In this document: positions 51,986 through 59,117 of the stretch, piece after piece
How the letters are laid out: the number at the start of each line of letters is the position of its first letter
Numbering within the stretch: position 1 is the stretch's first letter
Assembly: GCA_026394765.1 (NCBI GenBank)
Contig: JAPKXQ010000073.1
Location: 1 to 59,117, forward strand
Origin: Methanomicrobiales archaeon
GTDB lineage: Archaea; Halobacteriota; Methanomicrobia; Methanomicrobiales; Methanospirillaceae
Direction: 5' to 3'
DNA: 59,117 nucleotides
Notes under the pieces: generated by a model
The model's input: only the letters and a program-made list of their open reading frames with translations
Told to the model about the DNA's origin: nothing
Databases searched by the model: none
Made by a program: the position numbers and the translations under genes

Positions 51986-52708
51986 TCATGGATATTCGAA
52001 TGACTCGCCGTCAGTGCCTCCGCCTGGGATGTCCCAGGGGACGTGGTGACTCATATGGACGAGTCGGTATGACCTGGCGCTCATATCTTTTGCGAGCCCC
52101 GTGGCGTCGGGCACGTTCATATGCTTGGCAATGTGGAACTGTGCTGGGACGAGGGCGTCGAGGATGAGGATGTCGCAGGCAGTCAGGTGTTCCCTGGTCA
52201 GTGGAGGGAGGTCTGCATTGGTATCAGATGTGAATCCCACTTTGGCACCTTCGTATTCCAGGACCACCCCGCAGGCCGGGGTGGGTGGGTGACTGACCTT
52301 CACAAGGGTGACATTCATCCCAAAGAGGGGAAAGGGCTGGTAGGGGGCTACCGCCTGCCTCTGAAACTTTAAAAACCCAAAGATCTCTCCACAGTAGGTG
52401 AGGGTCTCTGAAATTGAGAACACTTTGGGCATTGGCTGGACCCGGTAGAACTCTCCAAATCCCATGAAATGGTCGTAGTGGCCATGGGTCCAGATCACCG
52501 CATCGATCCTCGGTGAGCCGGACTTGAGCATTTGCAGTCGCAGGTCTGGCGACGTGTCGATGAGGAGGTGACGGCCTCTGCTCTCGACCAGGAGAGACGT
52601 CCTCAAGCGTGTCCTTCCAGTTCTTTGCGCAATGGTGCATTGACTGCAGGTACATCCGATCTTTGGTGTGCCCGGAGCGTCCCCAGTCCCAAGCAGGGTG
52701 ACTTTCAT
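51986..52708 (-). CDS. Metallo-beta-lactamase fold hydrolase (PhnP-like)
   Basis: About 240 aa with start MKVTLLGTGDAPGTP. It carries an N-terminal cysteine motif GCTCSQCTIA (structural zinc as in PhnP), LLIDTSPDLRLQML, the catalytic metal motif IWTHGHYDHFMGF, VSHPPTPACGVVLEYEGAK, FTSDTNADL, ILDALV and a C-terminal MSHHVP. The class includes cyclic phosphodiesterases and tRNase Z relatives, so a cyclic nucleotide or RNA phosphodiester is a likely substrate. Its start region overlaps the end of the AAA gene, within the pepQ-map-AAA-MBL operon. Confidence 0.85.
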   Translation of the reverse strand: MKVTLLGTGDAPGTPKIGCTCSQCTIAQRTGRTRLRTSLLVESRGRHLLIDTSPDLRLQMLKSGSPRIDAVIWTHGHYDHFMGFGEFYRVQPMPKVFSISETLTYCGEIFGFLKFQRQAVAPYQPFPLFGMNVTLVKVSHPPTPACGVVLEYEGAKVGFTSDTNADLPPLTREHLTACDILILDALVPAQFHIAKHMNVPDATGLAKDMSARSYRLVHMSHHVPWDIPGGGTDGESFEYP

Positions 52709-52710
52709 CC

Positions 52711-54033
52711 TCACGTCCAGTGGAGGTTTCGGACGGCTTCGCGCCCTTTTACCGACTTGATCCCCTGGAAGAGGTCCTCCTGCTCCACGGTTCTGCGGCC
52801 ATCAAGGAGTGCACATAGGAGCCCCTCCTTCACCATTAGCCTGAGATCAGCCCCCGAGAAACCGTCCGTGATATCGGCGAGCACTTCACGGTCACACTGG
52901 CATGGGATCGTTCCTGTGACCTTTTCCAGGATCCTGCGGCGCATCTCCCTGTCCGGGAGTGAGAACTCGACCACCTCATCAAACCTCCGCCATGCCGCCT
53001 CGTCGAGGAGTTGGGGGTGGTTTGTGGCACCGACGAGGAGGAGGTTGTTCCTCACAAGGCTTACATGGTCGATATTCTTGAGGAGGGAGTTCACCGCCCT
53101 CTTCATGGCCCCATGGTCATCTGAGGTCCTGGACTTGGCCACATAATCGAACTCGTCGATAAAGAGGATGCACGGGGCGAGGTGACGTGCGAGGTCGAAT
53201 ATCCTATCAATGTTCTTGGACGTCTCTCCGAGGTACTGTGAGGTTACCATGGAGAGGCGGACTTCAAGGGTCGGGATGTGGAGGAGGTGGGACAATGCGA
53301 GGGCAAGTGACGTCTTCCCAGTCCCTGGAGGACCGATGAAGAGGAGTTTTCCGACCTCGTGGATCCTGTGGGTCAGAAGGAGTTCGCGGTGCTCAAGCGC
53401 GATCCGGATCTTTGCAAGGATCCGCTCCTGTGCAGGGGTGAGTACAAGATCTCCCACCTCGCGTTCAACTTCCTCAGGCGCCCTCACCACGATCAGGTCG
53501 AGGGCACTCTTCAACCGGTCATCTACGGCGGTTATCTCCGCCACCCTAGCCTCTACATATCCCTGGCTATCTTCGATCCTAGGGTTTGCGTTCCTTACTG
53601 CCTGATAGTCTACTCCCAGTTCCTTATCGCCCCTGAAGTGGTAGGCGATTGCAGGGTTTGACTTGACCCTGGCCAGGCCCCCTTCCTTAATGAACCAACG
53701 GGCTGCGGCATCAGGAGCTGCTATCTTCAGTCGCTGCCCGAATGTCTCGAAAGAGACGAATGGGTTTGCAGAGAGGATGGTATGCGCACTCTCGATACCA
53801 AGTGCGCGCGACAGTGTCCCGTCGGAAACTACCAGGGGTCGCAGGATACTGCCCCCCCCGTTGACTGCAAAGACTTTCCTGCAGCGTGGGGGCAAGTCGT
53901 TATGGTCCAAGCCGGGCATTCGGTTGAAAAGCTCTGCCGTAAGGATAATCTCAAAAAGAGCTAGGGTTGAGTCTTCTTCTGGCATACCAGTAACCAGAAA
54001 TGTGGTATCTCCCGCGCGATAAGTATATCTCAC
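52711..54033 (-). CDS. AAA+ ATPase of unknown function in the pepQ-map operon
   Basis: A 440-aa single-module AAA protein of the Cdc48/proteasome-ATPase type. Residues 1-185 are an unrecognised N-terminal domain (YRAGDTTFLVTGMPEEDSTL, GGGSILRPLVVSD). The ATPase follows: Walker A LLFIGPPGTGKTSLALAL at about 230, SQYLGETSKNIDRIFDLA, Walker B CILFIDEFDYVAKS, sensor 1 LLVGATNHPQLLDEA, arginine finger AAWRRFDEVVEFSLPD, and the GFSGADLRLMVKEG lid. It overlaps map by 4 nt and adjoins the MBL gene, so coexpression with two metallopeptidases is likely. No protease domain is attached. Confidence 0.85.
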   Translation of the reverse strand: MRYTYRAGDTTFLVTGMPEEDSTLALFEIILTAELFNRMPGLDHNDLPPRCRKVFAVNGGGSILRPLVVSDGTLSRALGIESAHTILSANPFVSFETFGQRLKIAAPDAAARWFIKEGGLARVKSNPAIAYHFRGDKELGVDYQAVRNANPRIEDSQGYVEARVAEITAVDDRLKSALDLIVVRAPEEVEREVGDLVLTPAQERILAKIRIALEHRELLLTHRIHEVGKLLFIGPPGTGKTSLALALSHLLHIPTLEVRLSMVTSQYLGETSKNIDRIFDLARHLAPCILFIDEFDYVAKSRTSDDHGAMKRAVNSLLKNIDHVSLVRNNLLLVGATNHPQLLDEAAWRRFDEVVEFSLPDREMRRRILEKVTGTIPCQCDREVLADITDGFSGADLRLMVKEGLLCALLDGRRTVEQEDLFQGIKSVKGREAVRNLHWT

Positions 54034-54905
54034 CGGGTGGTTACGATACAGCCAGTATCAGTCACAATCACGGTATGTTCTGCCTGAGAGACGAATGAGC
54101 CTGGGGTGTCAGAGAGTACGGGATAACTCCGTATGGCCCCGGTCCTCTGGAGTGTGGTAAGACCGATATCTGTCTTTTTGACCTGGAACCACCTCTTGGC
54201 AAAGGGAAGGCCGTTTCTGGTTCGGATCTCCTCCATCAGTAGTCGTGCTGATCCCACTCGCACTGGTTTTTCAGCCACTTGCTGAAATATCTCAGTCCTG
54301 CGTCTTTCGGTCACAAATCCTGACCCTGTGGTGGCGAATGGTTCGATTGCAAAGACCATCCCCTCTTCAATAGGGGTGCTGTGGGGCAGTGGTATGTTTG
54401 GGATATTTGGGGGCTTATGGATGACAAAACGGTCGAGTCCGTGACCGGTGAGGTTGGCAATAGGACGAAAACCCAGGTCAGTTATCTCCTTATAAATGGC
54501 ACCCCCGATCTCTCCAACCGGGACTCCGGGGCGGACTTTCTCGATAGCTGCTGAGAGTGCACGGGATGATGCTTCCACCAGGAGGTCATGTGAGCCCAGA
54601 TCGATACTGCAGGCGGTATCTGCGATATATCCATCAAGTGCCACTCCTAGGTCGAGCTTTGCTAGGTCACCGGATTTGAAGGTCCGCGCGTCCCCCCCTG
54701 ATGCCGTGTCATGAGCTGCGTCTTCATTGAGAGAGAGGTTGAGGGGGAAGGCGAGCATAAGCCCTTCCTCGGTGACTCTCGCCTCGATCGCCTCTACCAC
54801 CTCGAGATAGGGGGCCCCCACCTTCACCATGGACCTTCCCTCATCAAGAATCCGGGAAGCAACCTTTCCTGCCTCGCAGTAGGCTGTCAGGATCTCGTCA
54901 TTCAT
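54030..54905 (-). CDS. map: Methionine aminopeptidase, type II
   Basis: Removes the initiator methionine. It has 291 aa, archaeal type II with the helical insert. The dinuclear metal ligands are visible: D in LDLGVALDGYIADTACS (two Asp), H in ANLTGHGLDRFVIHKP, E in MVFAIEPFATTGSG and E in FVSQAEHTVIV. Start ATG overlaps the pepQ stop by 4 nt and its stop overlaps the AAA gene, so the operon is tightly coupled. Confidence 0.97.
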   Translation of the reverse strand: MNDEILTAYCEAGKVASRILDEGRSMVKVGAPYLEVVEAIEARVTEEGLMLAFPLNLSLNEDAAHDTASGGDARTFKSGDLAKLDLGVALDGYIADTACSIDLGSHDLLVEASSRALSAAIEKVRPGVPVGEIGGAIYKEITDLGFRPIANLTGHGLDRFVIHKPPNIPNIPLPHSTPIEEGMVFAIEPFATTGSGFVTERRRTEIFQQVAEKPVRVGSARLLMEEIRTRNGLPFAKRWFQVKKTDIGLTTLQRTGAIRSYPVLSDTPGSFVSQAEHTVIVTDTGCIVTTR

Positions 54906-56035
54906 AGTTGGAGGTCCCTCTCACGGCGGGTGAATGGTTGGAAGCCGTTACGCACGACAAGACCTATCTCTTCGATGCGGACACCACCCACGCCCTGGAG
55001 ATAGAGTCCAGGCTCGACGGTGATGACATTTCCTGCAGCAAGAGGGCCGCCACCAGGGCCCAGCGAGGGGTGCTCATGGACCGCGAGCCCCACCCCATGG
55101 CCGAGGTTGTGGATGAAACCTCCTTGAACTCCTGAAAATCCCATGTCCTGGAAGTGATCGCACACCTCCTGGTGGAGGTCATCCCCTCTCACACCCTCCT
55201 TTATCCGGGCAATGCTTCTGTCCCGAGCCTCCTGCACCGCGCGGAACATATCTTTGATCTGTGGGGCTGCCTCCCCGCGCACCACTGTACGGGTCATGTC
55301 AGAGTGGTAGCCGCTCTTTTCGTCCCGTGGGGCGATGTCTATAACGATGGGCTCTCCCGGGACCAGGGGGCCGCTACCCACGGAATGGGGTATCGCGGTA
55401 TCAGCGCCGCAGGAGACGATGATGTCCCTCCCATGGCACCCCCCGGCAAGGAGGCGACGCTGGATAACTCCCCTGATGTATTCGGAGGTGAGGGGCGATC
55501 CCCTGTGCAGGAGATTTTCCCCCTCAATGCGTGATCTCCTGATGATACCTTGTGCCATTCGCATCGCTGCGCCGTTTACTGTCTGAACTGCCTGAATCTG
55601 TGCGATCTCATCGTCTCGTTTCACCGCACGAATGTGCTCCACGGTACCCTTGTCCACGCTGATCTCGGTGAGCGCCGCAATCTCCTTTGCGAGGATACAG
55701 GGGGCACTTGGGGAGAATAGGACCTTTCCTCTGACAAGTCCAGTGATCATCCGCGCGATAGCGCGCCATGGGTCCTGCTCCTCCTTCAGAATTGCAGGGA
55801 GGCCTGCCTCTGCCCTGGAGATCACCGCACACCGCGCTTCTCGCGAGGCACGGGGGACTTCCATCTGCGAGACCACGAGGACTCCTCCCTCGCCCGGTCG
55901 CTTCACGTATACGACCGGGTCCCCTGTCTGAAACCTGGTGAGGTAGAGGATATCTGGGTTCTGGGAGGACCCATACCCTACAAATCCTCCTGCCTTATGT
56001 GCAGCAATTGCACCATCAAGAGCCTCCATCACCAA
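54902..56035 (-). CDS. pepQ: Xaa-Pro peptidase (M24 family)
   Basis: Creatinase-fold metallopeptidase, 377 aa. The N-terminal domain (YLTRFQTGDPVVYVKRPGEG) is followed by the M24 catalytic domain with metal ligands in VIDIAPRDEKSGYHSDMTRT, FIHNLGHGVGLAVHEHPSLG, NVITVEPGLYLQG and GGVRIEEIGLVV. It likely cleaves X-Pro dipeptides or N-terminal X-Pro bonds, complementing Map encoded next. It is first gene of its operon. Confidence 0.95.
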   Translation of the reverse strand: MVMEALDGAIAAHKAGGFVGYGSSQNPDILYLTRFQTGDPVVYVKRPGEGGVLVVSQMEVPRASREARCAVISRAEAGLPAILKEEQDPWRAIARMITGLVRGKVLFSPSAPCILAKEIAALTEISVDKGTVEHIRAVKRDDEIAQIQAVQTVNGAAMRMAQGIIRRSRIEGENLLHRGSPLTSEYIRGVIQRRLLAGGCHGRDIIVSCGADTAIPHSVGSGPLVPGEPIVIDIAPRDEKSGYHSDMTRTVVRGEAAPQIKDMFRAVQEARDRSIARIKEGVRGDDLHQEVCDHFQDMGFSGVQGGFIHNLGHGVGLAVHEHPSLGPGGGPLAAGNVITVEPGLYLQGVGGVRIEEIGLVVRNGFQPFTRRERDLQL

Positions 56036-56224
56036 GGATTTGAGAATAATCCTGAATTATTGTTGTCATTTAACTCTTGAAAGGGGAGAAGGGATACCCT
56101 CGCTTGAAATGATGATGATTATTGGACGAACCGGTGCATGGAGGCATCTGCAGTGCGGTGCTTTGTACAAGACCATGAGGAAGCATTATAATGTTTTATG
56201 GGTGTGGTCATGTACGATATATCC

Positions 56225-56452
56225 ATGGACGAAAAGGCACGGGACAGGTTCAAGTGGAAGTTCTACCATCTCACCATCGTCCTCAATTTGATCGTTCTCT
56301 TGATCGCAATTGCGGTATTTGCGGCCCTAAAGGCCCCGCCCCCCATCGCAGCACCTCTCACCCTGACCCTTGTTGTGGTAGTAGTAGCCCTCGTGTGGTA
56401 TTTCAGAGCGAAATACCGGGCAGCACGGGTATGGCTCGAGGAGAACCAGTGA
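56225..56452 (+). CDS. Small two-helix membrane protein
   Basis: Unrecognised protein with two membrane segments (LTIVLNLIVLLIAIAVFAAL and LTLTLVVVVVALVWYF), a short APPPIAAP turn and a basic end RAKYRAARVWLEE. Start choice: the track uses ATG 56198, but a TTATAATG box at about 56187 predicts transcription from near 56213, favouring ATG 56225 (MDEKARDRFKWKF). It lies 26 bp upstream of a predicted regulator on the same strand, possibly a membrane partner of it. Confidence 0.6.
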   Translation: MDEKARDRFKWKFYHLTIVLNLIVLLIAIAVFAALKAPPPIAAPLTLTLVVVVVALVWYFRAKYRAARVWLEENQ

Positions 56453-56478
56453 GATGATACCACCATTCCGGGGTATAC

Positions 56479-56769
56479 ATGCTTGAAAAGATGCGGCACG
56501 AGGTGGAACTTCTCAGCCGCCATATGGCTGTCCTCAGAACTGTGGCGCTGCACCAGCCAATCGGGATCAATAAACTCTCTGAGATCCTTGACCTGCCCTT
56601 TCACCGTATTCGTTACTCACTCCGTGTCCTTGAGCAGATGGGCTATATCAGGGCCTCTCATGCGGGTGCGATGGCGACAGGGAGGGCAGAGGAACTCTTC
56701 ACTACTATCGACCGGGACATAGACGACCTCATCATTCTCTTAAAAGGGGTTAGGGGTCCAGGCACCTGA
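56479..56769 (+). CDS. Winged helix-turn-helix transcriptional regulator
   Basis: A 96-aa protein. Residues 15-65 form a winged HTH: HMAVLRTVALHQPIGINKLS, LPFHRIRYSLRVLEQMGYIR, then a short wing and a C-terminal helix (DIDDLIILLKGVRG) that could dimerise. It resembles small archaeal ArsR/MarR-like predicted regulators, without visible metal ligands. It is probably cotranscribed with the small membrane protein upstream. Its target is unknown. Confidence 0.75.
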   Translation: MLEKMRHEVELLSRHMAVLRTVALHQPIGINKLSEILDLPFHRIRYSLRVLEQMGYIRASHAGAMATGRAEELFTTIDRDIDDLIILLKGVRGPGT

Positions 56770-56986
56770 CGGGGGGAGATTTTCATGATCCGCAATTGGT
56801 GGAATATGGGTAGATCAGTCAATCTCCTTTCCCATCTCTGATATGCAAAACTTTGTATTGCATAGCCTTCTATGAACCTTCGTTCATCGCTGACTTATGT
56901 TCGAGATCTGGTGGTGAACCCGTGTATACAGGTTTTTTTTCTGTGTCGTGGTATATCCTATTGGGCAGGGCCTTTGTAATTTTTGA

Positions 56987-57523
56987 ATGAGTATGAAGAG
57001 AAAGCGCGCAGTAACTGGGAAAAAGGTTGTAGTCGCACGGCGGAGGTCAGAGTATTGGATAGCCCTAGTCCTCTCAATAATTGTGGGTGGAGCCCTCATC
57101 GTCTGGCTCGCTCCCCTGGGGCTGGGGTCAGGGGAACCAAGGGTTATCCTGGAGGACGGGTCGTCATATGGTGTCATCGTCGCAGCAACCCCGCAGGAGC
57201 AGGAGGCCGGCCTGTCGGTGTATGATACGTTCCCATCACCGAGGGTGATGGTCTTTCCCTTCGATCCTCCTCTTAAGCAACCGATCTGGATGTATGGGAT
57301 GAAGTTTCCTATCGATATTATCTGGGTCGATATAGAGGGAAAGATCTTGCATATGGTCCAGTATGCGCCCCCCTGTGGCCCGACAGGAGAATGTCCGTTC
57401 CTTTGGCCCCCGGCTCAGGCACGGTTCATCATCGAGGCACCTCCTGGATTTATAGCGTCACATAACCTCTCACCTGGGGAGATTGTGCGGGTGGAACGCC
57501 TGGGGGGTAGAGGTCAAGTATGA
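56987..57523 (+). CDS. DUF192 family protein with N-terminal membrane anchor
   Basis: A 178-aa protein. A basic N-terminus (MKRKRAVTGKKVVVARRR) and one membrane segment (ALVLSIIVGGALIVWLAPLG) place the rest outside. The DUF192 domain follows from about residue 52: TPQEQEAGLSVYDTF, VMVFPFDPPLKQPIWMYGMK, FPIDIIWVDIEGKILHM and the acidic/aromatic end ARFIIEAPPGFIASHNLSPG. The family (ProC-like small beta fold) has no proven function. The gap of 217 bp before it contains no gene. Confidence 0.85.
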   Translation: MSMKRKRAVTGKKVVVARRRSEYWIALVLSIIVGGALIVWLAPLGLGSGEPRVILEDGSSYGVIVAATPQEQEAGLSVYDTFPSPRVMVFPFDPPLKQPIWMYGMKFPIDIIWVDIEGKILHMVQYAPPCGPTGECPFLWPPAQARFIIEAPPGFIASHNLSPGEIVRVERLGGRGQV

Positions 57524-57679
57524 CGATTCAGGGGAGTTTCCCACTTTTCAGCCAGTTTATGACATAGTATCTGTTCCCTGTCCGGGAATGGTGGGGGTAG
57601 AAGCAAATTGAGAGATCCAGTTTATTTACCGCTATCTTTAACCCCGGTGAAAAATAACTAAATAAAGCAGATCAATTGT

Positions 57680-57752
57680 GCCGCCATAACTCAGTTGGTA
57701 GAGTGGCTGGCTGTTAACCAGCATGTCACAGGTTCGAGTCCTGTTGGCGGCG
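57680..57752 (+). tRNA. tRNA-Asn (anticodon GTT)
   Basis: The acceptor GCCGCCA pairs with TGGCGGC. The anticodon arm CTGGC-TGTTAAC-CAG reads GTT, and the T-arm is ACAGG-TTCGAGT-CCTGT. An AT-rich AAATAACTAAATAAA about 25 bp upstream is its probable TATA element. No intron. Confidence 0.96.
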
Positions 57753-57759
57753 CTTCCTC

Positions 57760-57834
57760 GGGCCCGTAGCTTAGTCTGGTGAGAGCGCCCGGCTCATAAC
57801 CGGGCGGTCATGCGTTCGAATCGCATCGGGCCCA
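57760..57834 (+). tRNA. tRNA-Met, elongator (anticodon CAT)
   Basis: The acceptor GGGCCCG pairs with CGGGCCC. The anticodon arm CCCGG-CTCATAA-CCGGG gives CAT. The D-arm GTAGCTTAGTCTGGTGAGAG is of elongator type, unlike archaeal initiators, which start AGCGGG. It lies 7 bp after tRNA-Asn, in one transcript. No intron. Confidence 0.93.
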
Positions 57835-57939
57835 TGAGGTCGCTTTCTCTGGGTTACTTTGCCATAGCACTTTTAGGTGTAATCCTGTTGGTACTTTGAA
57901 AGCGAAGATTTCTATGGGGCCGCACCCAATCGCCACATC

Positions 57940-58968
57940 ATGGACTGCCCGGTATGTGGAAAAGACTGCGTCAATTCTGCACATGAAATGATCGAGAAGC
58001 TCCCCACGGTATTCAAGGGCTGTACTGAATGCATTATCAGCCCCCACCCTAAGCGTGTCCCACCACCCAGGAGGTTCTATAAGGTTCCCTGTTCCTGCGG
58101 CAAGCGCTTCATCGATGAAGTTTTTGTCCACCTCTGGGTCATCCTTGTCGAAGAGCAGATATTCTGCGGCAGTGAGCCACTCGGGGCCGTTGGTCAACCC
58201 CTCGTTCATCCCGGGTTTGTCATGGGACTCCCTCCCTTTCTTCCGAAGGACTCGCTCGTCCTTTTGAGTCCCCATCCCACAGAGGCCGTTGCACGCCGGA
58301 TGGTTGAGGAAGTCCCAGAGGTGCGTGGTGTCGTGAAGCAGGAACCCTATGTCCCTGGGATCATAGACCCAGGCCTGCAAAAGACCCCTCGTGAATACCC
58401 CCTGCTTGCCGGGTGCGACGTGCGAGCTGACGTTTTCGGGACAGCGATGGGGCCGATCGTCGTCTACAAACAGCAGTCGACCATTCACTTGGAATTTCCG
58501 CGGGGCAATGACCCGAAGATATCAGAAGTAGAAGCACGGATCAGTGCTACCAACCCTCACTGCTTTGTCGATGCGAGCTGCGGGGCCGGAACACTGGGGC
58601 TCGTGGCGGCGAGAAACGCGGTAAGATCGGTTGTTATGAACGATGCATGGTATTCTGCGGCGTTCTGGGCCGCATTCAACATCGGTGTGAACAGGGAGTA
58701 CTTTCTTGTCAATGACGTGATAATGCATCACTCCCTTACTGAAATGAAGGCACAACCTGTGGGACAGAGGCCTGTTTTGGTGGGGGAGGCGCGTGGGGAC
58801 CAGGAGATCACTGTGTATCATGGGGACCTCTTCAGGCTCAACGAGGTCATTGGGGGGAGTAGTGTCCTTGCAACCCTGGACCTCTTTGATAAATCTGACA
58901 AAGGCAGAATGGCGCATGCTATCGAACGCTGGAAGGGTCTGGTGAGCGGGGAGGTATTTATCCCGTGA
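57940..58968 (+). CDS. Zinc-cluster protein with SAM-methyltransferase-like domain
   Basis: A 342-aa protein. The N-terminal ~55 residues are cysteine-rich (MDCPVCGKDC, GCTEC, VPCSCGKRF), probably zinc-binding. After a middle domain, residues about 205-300 carry a methyltransferase-like motif I, CFVDASCGAGTLGLVAARNA, then VVMNDAWYSAAFWAAFNIGV and VYHGDLFRL, as in tRNA or rRNA methyltransferases. The target is unknown; the position between two tRNA genes and the SRP RNA gene makes a structured RNA attractive. Its last codons contain the TATA box of the SRP RNA. Confidence 0.7.
   Translation: MDCPVCGKDCVNSAHEMIEKLPTVFKGCTECIISPHPKRVPPPRRFYKVPCSCGKRFIDEVFVHLWVILVEEQIFCGSEPLGAVGQPLVHPGFVMGLPPFLPKDSLVLLSPHPTEAVARRMVEEVPEVRGVVKQEPYVPGIIDPGLQKTPREYPLLAGCDVRADVFGTAMGPIVVYKQQSTIHLEFPRGNDPKISEVEARISATNPHCFVDASCGAGTLGLVAARNAVRSVVMNDAWYSAAFWAAFNIGVNREYFLVNDVIMHHSLTEMKAQPVGQRPVLVGEARGDQEITVYHGDLFRLNEVIGGSSVLATLDLFDKSDKGRMAHAIERWKGLVSGEVFIP
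58955..58960 (+). promoter_or_regulatory. TATA box of the SRP RNA gene
   Basis: TATTTA lies inside the 3' end of the methyltransferase-like gene, about 28 bp before the inferred 5' end of the 7S RNA. It is identified by position only. Confidence 0.5.
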
Positions 58969-58985
58969 TGGGATGATGTATATCG

Positions 58986-59117
58986 GGGACTAGCCCGGGT
59001 GGTCCGGCGTCACCTGTCACCCGAAACCGTCGGTATGCGGGGGGCGAAGTTTGAGGAAGGCAACAACGGGCTGCTGGAACTGTTAGCATCCTGACGAAGA
59101 AGCCTCGTCCTGTGAGG
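58986..59117 (+). ncRNA. ffs: Archaeal signal recognition particle (7S) RNA, 5' part, cut by the window end
   Basis: The sequence GACTAGCCCGGGTGGTCCGG followed by CGTCACCTGTCACCCGAAAC and CGTCGGTATGCGGGGGGCGA matches the characteristic 5' domain of archaeal SRP RNA (CUAGNCCGGG-GG-UUCGGCG, CCUGUAACCCGAAACCGCCGNUAUGC, GGGGCCGAAG). It forms helices 3 and 4 that make the Alu-domain fold. The full RNA is about 300 nt, so more than half lies beyond the window. It is not on the ORF track. The RNA binds SRP19 and SRP54 in protein targeting. Confidence 0.88.

Noticed and set aside
57808-58488. Minus-strand ORF of 226 aa over the tRNA-Met and methyltransferase-like region.
   Set aside because: It is antisense to a better-supported gene with cysteine and SAM motifs and overlaps a tRNA; its sequence is of the GC-rich shadow type.
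1-59117. CRISPR arrays.
   Set aside because: No regularly spaced direct repeats were seen anywhere; the only dispersed repeat found has two copies 42 kb apart.

Overview
This window is a euryarchaeal chromosome segment from a hydrogenotrophic methanogen, most likely of the order Methanomicrobiales. The evidence is a complete F420-reducing hydrogenase operon (frhADGB), O-phosphoseryl-tRNA synthetase (sepS), GTP cyclohydrolase MptA, archaeosine genes (queDEC), a Kae1-Bud32 fusion, aIF2-beta with a C-terminal TRAM domain, archaeal ribosomal proteins and RNA polymerase subunits, and an archaeal 7S (SRP) RNA running off the right edge. The genus is not determined from the sequence.

Layout. Positions 1-4.3 kb hold a surface-polysaccharide locus on the minus strand (gmd, fcl, an ABC-2 export permease) whose ATPase gene is a wreck. 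Positions 4.3-12.1 kb are accessory: a AAA ATPase/nuclease-like protein, an intact HEPN/MNT pair, aglB coupled to a histone-deacetylase-like gene, and a second, decayed HEPN/MNT pair split by a 131-bp MITE with perfect 16-bp inverted ends and a 4-bp target duplication. Positions 12.2-18.8 kb hold nikR and the conserved superoperon eif2g-PIN-rpo7-spt4-dephosphoCoA kinase-rps24e-rps27ae-kae1/bud32-(broken rdgB)-rpl40e. Positions 18.8-28.1 kb hold a Bles03-like gene, a thi4 relic, htpX, tRNA-Gly and tRNA-Val, a 1.2-kb decayed stretch, TPR and radical-SAM genes, rlmH, a thioredoxin/CcdA pair and a KhtTU-like antiporter. Positions 28.1-40 kb are translation and tRNA modification: prf1-argS-taw1-sepS, queD-queE-queC-nudix-hydrolase, rps12-rps7-fusA. 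Positions 40-47.6 kb hold a cyclophilin, an unknown gene, the frh operon and mptA. Positions 47.6-56 kb hold ilvC, purL, aIF2-beta and a tightly overlapping pepQ-map-AAA-MBL-(rpoL) operon. Positions 56-59.1 kb hold small membrane, regulator and DUF192 genes, tRNA-Asn, tRNA-Met, a putative zinc-cluster methyltransferase and the 5' part of SRP RNA.

The energy gene set (FrhADGB with its own protease, NikR as nickel sensor, MptA for methanopterin) fits H2/F420 methanogenesis. Most of the rest is translation and RNA processing in overlapping, coupled operons.

The most unusual property is the number of decayed genes for an archaeon: wzt, thi4, a HEPN toxin gene and rdgB each carry lesions, several carry more than one, and two or three long non-coding stretches look like older relics. 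Other points worth checking are a ~90-bp two-hairpin repeat present twice, a second plausible start in frhG inside an frhD/frhG overlap, a palindromic TATA box that appears to drive ilvC and mptA in opposite directions, and a structured 270-bp region between rlmH and the thioredoxin gene.
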